Position numbers and translations under genes: made by a program. DNA of 64,000 nt. Origin: Herbaspirillum sp. SJZ107 (GTDB lineage Bacteria > Pseudomonadota > Gammaproteobacteria > Burkholderiales > Burkholderiaceae_D). Below, in pieces: positions 62,052 to 64,000 of the stretch. The stretch spans positions 1,240,001 through 1,304,000 of the forward strand of contig NZ_VFNH01000001.1 in assembly GCF_006715485.1 (NCBI RefSeq), given 5' to 3'. The notes beneath the pieces were generated by a model. That model was not told where the DNA came from. It did no database searches and was given only the letters and a program-made list of their open reading frames with translations. Within the stretch, counting starts at the first letter, position 1. Every line of letters starts with the position of its first letter.

Positions 62052-63107
62052 TCAGCCTTGCTGGACGCCCAGCCGTTCGAAGTGGCGTCCCGCCGGGCCG
62101 GCCAGCAGCGCCGGCAGCGGCGCATCGCCGGCGCCGAATATACCGGCGTCGAGCAGCAGGCGCAGCTTGGCCAGCAGGTCGGCGCGGCCGAGCGCTTCGG
62201 CCAGCGGTCGCGCAGTCAGCGAACTCGCCGGACGCCCGGCGCGCACGATCGCGGCAGCGGCGAACGGCGGCAGTTCCCAGTGCGCGGCGATGCCGGCCGA
62301 GAGGTCGCGCGCGCCTTCCAGCAGGGTCGCGCAGAAGGCATCCGACTGCGGCACCACCGGGTGCCCGAGCTGTTCGATCAGGCGGAACGCCACCAGCAGC
62401 CCGACGTTCAGCACCAGCCCGGTGAGATACGCCTCGAACGGATCGGCACCCAGTTCCGGCGCCAGCAGGCTGGCGGCCAGCGCGCAGGCATCGGCGTGCA
62501 GCCACAGGCGCGGCGCCACCAGGCGCACGATGCGGTCGGCGGCGCGCCCGCCCTGCATGTTGATGACCGGCCGGAACGCCACCCGCGCCAGCAGGATGCG
62601 CAGTCCGTTCTCGCCCAGCACCATGACGGCGCCGTCGATGGTGGTGATCGGCCGACCGCTGCGGAAATACGGGCTGTTGGCTTCGCGGATGACTTCCGCT
62701 ACCAGCACCGCGTCGCGCGCGATCTGGCGCGCCAGTTCGCCGCTCGAGACGCTGTCGTCGCGCAGGCTCTTGAGCAGTTGCGGCACCACCGCCGGCACCC
62801 GCGGCACCAGCGCGCCGGCGGCGGCCGGGTCGCGCGCCAGGCGTGCCAGTTCCGCCAGGATGCCGGCTTCGGCCCGGGCATCGGCGTCGCCGCGTACCGG
62901 GTCGGTGAGCCAGCGGTAGAACGCGAGGTCGACGTGGGGCGCCGCGGCGCTGTCGAATGCGGGTGCGCTGTCGCCCGCCGCGGCGGCGTCCGGGGCCGGG
63001 GCCGCCCCAGGGTGGAAAGCCGGTCCGGGGATGGAGTGAGAAGGTGTCGTCTGCGCCGGCGCAGCCGTGGCGGCGCCGCCGAACAAACGCGTGAGCCATT
63101 GTTTCAT
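62052..63107 (-). CDS. HDOD-domain signalling protein
   Basis: 351 residues. A Pro/Ala-rich N-terminus (about 1-60) precedes a central HDOD domain: PAVVPQLLKSLRDDSVSSGELARQIARDAVLVAEVIREANSPYF (cited as LARQIARDAVLVAEVIREAN), then TIDGAVMVLGENGLRILLARVA and a helical C-terminal part. HDOD is an HD-like domain without the HD metal ligands, used as a protein-binding module in signalling. No EAL, GGDEF or receiver domain is attached. Located 133 bases upstream of mfd in the same direction. Confidence 0.87.
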   Translation of the reverse strand: MKQWLTRLFGGAATAAPAQTTPSHSIPGPAFHPGAAPAPDAAAAGDSAPAFDSAAAPHVDLAFYRWLTDPVRGDADARAEAGILAELARLARDPAAAGALVPRVPAVVPQLLKSLRDDSVSSGELARQIARDAVLVAEVIREANSPYFRSGRPITTIDGAVMVLGENGLRILLARVAFRPVINMQGGRAADRIVRLVAPRLWLHADACALAASLLAPELGADPFEAYLTGLVLNVGLLVAFRLIEQLGHPVVPQSDAFCATLLEGARDLSAGIAAHWELPPFAAAAIVRAGRPASSLTARPLAEALGRADLLAKLRLLLDAGIFGAGDAPLPALLAGPAGRHFERLGVQQG

Positions 63108-63238
63108 GCTGGGCCGCCGTGGTGGAATGCGCGCATTCTACTCTGGTACGGCGCCGCGGGGCGACCCATTGCGTGAACCATTGACGGCGGGTAGAACCGT
63201 GGTGCCGCCGGCACGCGCCGGCGGCGGGAGAGTCATGC

Positions 63239-63553
63239 TCAGCGGGTCGAGCCTGGCGGCATCGAGGTGCTGCCGGAGATGCCGCTGGGAGCAGCGCTCG
63301 GCGTCCCGGTGCCGGTGTTCGGGCTGGTCGAGCCGGAGGCGCCGGTCGTCTGCGGGTCGGCCTGGGAGCGGCCGGCGCCCTGGGAACTGGTCGACGAACC
63401 GGTGCCGGTGCCGCCTTCCATGCCGGCGGAGGTCGTGCCCGTGGTCGCCGAGCTGCCGCTCATGCTGCTGGAAGTGCCCGTGCCGGTGGAGCTGCAGGCG
63501 GCCAGGCTGGCGGCCATCAGGGCGGCGAGGGCGAGGCTGTGGAATGGTTTCAT
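63239..63553 (-). CDS. Ser/Gly/Thr-rich lipoprotein (tandem copy 1)
   Basis: 104 residues from ATG 63553. Signal MKPFHSLALAALMAASLAAC has the lipobox cysteine at position 20. The rest is low complexity, made of Ser, Gly, Thr and a few Met/Pro (SSSMSGSSATTGTTSAGM), ending SGSTSMPPGSTR. Likely an intrinsically disordered lipoprotein. 25 bases downstream of a paralogue with the same plan. Confidence 0.75.
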   Translation of the reverse strand: MKPFHSLALAALMAASLAACSSTGTGTSSSMSGSSATTGTTSAGMEGGTGTGSSTSSQGAGRSQADPQTTGASGSTSPNTGTGTPSAAPSGISGSTSMPPGSTR

Positions 63554-63578
63554 GGTCTTCTCCTTGTCGGATGCAGCC

Positions 63579-63857
63579 TTACTGGCCCCAGTTGCCGGAA
63601 CCCGAGGTCTTGGTGCTGCCGCTGGTGCCCGAGCTCGAGGTGCCCGACGCGCCATTGCCCGAGGTGCCGGTGGTGCCCGAGTTGGAAGTGCCGGTGGCGC
63701 TGCTGCCGCTCATGCTGCCTTCGGCTGCGGTGGTCGAGGCCGCGCTGGCCGACGAGCCGCCGCTCATGCCGCTGTCGGTGGAGGTGCCGGTCGAGCTGCA
63801 GGCCGCCAGGCTCATCGCCATCAGGCCGCCGAGAATGACGCTTTGGTAGGTTTTCAT
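63579..63857 (-). CDS. Ser/Gly/Thr-rich lipoprotein (tandem copy 2)
   Basis: 92 residues. Signal MKTYQSVILGGLMAMSLAAC with the lipobox cysteine at position 20, then almost only Ser, Gly, Thr, Ala and Asn (SSTGTSTDSGMSGGSSASAA), ending SGSGNWGQ. Its signal and repeat style match the next gene, so they are tandem paralogues. First of the pair. A TTGACA-like box on the minus strand at 63964-63969 could be its -35 element, but the -10 match is poor. Nothing else is seen to the right edge. Confidence 0.75.
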   Translation of the reverse strand: MKTYQSVILGGLMAMSLAACSSTGTSTDSGMSGGSSASAASTTAAEGSMSGSSATGTSNSGTTGTSGNGASGTSSSGTSGSTKTSGSGNWGQ

Positions 63858-64000
63858 GGTCGACTCCGTGTTTTTGGTTGATGATGCAATGATGTGGCCG
63901 CAGCATCCCGTTCAAAATAGGATGAGCACGTCCAGTCGCGTAGGACAAACCGGACACTCACCTTGTCAATTTCGCCATACTAATTACATTCGTGAACATG

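Overview
The window looks like chromosome from a high-GC betaproteobacterium, most likely Oxalobacteraceae (Massilia or a close relative). That is inferred from the gene content: a class I PHA synthase next to phaR, betaproteobacterial bamD, rluD and rimO, a fused LivM-LivG transporter subunit, and intergenic palindromes of the CGTCGCCCCTGC type. No rRNA, tRNA, IS element, prophage or CRISPR array was seen, and no stretch over 300 bases lacks a gene.

Layout. 1-4.1 kb: end of a Sel1-repeat operon running off the left edge, a MocR-type regulator, a methionine-type aminotransferase and an orphan PIN nuclease. 4.1-13.6 kb: housekeeping block (yaaA, bamD, rluD-pgeF, a small membrane protein, phaC, phaR, rimO, metC). 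13.6-26 kb: a type I secretion locus in the order ABC exporter, 2873-residue calcium-binding repeat protein, membrane fusion protein, with its own promoter. 26-36 kb: trxC, DUF72, a Mut7-C protein, a CheR/PAS/GAF sensor interrupted by an in-frame amber codon, an ECF sigma factor with a small membrane protein, a diguanylate cyclase and msrA. 36-41.3 kb: a catabolic cluster (porin, two AtuA-type proteins, CitM-like transporter) with a divergent LysR regulator. 41.4-46.1 kb: a CdaR-type regulator divergent from an MFS transporter and glycerate kinase (sugar-acid/glycerate use). 46.1-47.3 kb: an AT-rich island with a frameshifted HNH endonuclease gene. 47.3-52.1 kb: branched-chain amino acid ABC transporter. 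52.1-64 kb: lipoproteins, an MCP, two tandem Tat-type SGNH hydrolases, serB, mfd, an HDOD protein and two tandem Ser/Gly/Thr-rich lipoproteins.

The most distinctive items are four. First, the giant RTX-like protein: its 20 repeat units show a three-unit periodicity that becomes an exact 834-bp spacing in the second half. Second, the amber codon splitting a CheR-PAS-GAF reading frame. Third, the HNH gene broken at an A7 homopolymer inside foreign-looking DNA. Fourth, the AtuA/CitM/porin/LysR cluster, whose substrate is not evident. All functional calls come from reading motifs by eye; no database search was run.
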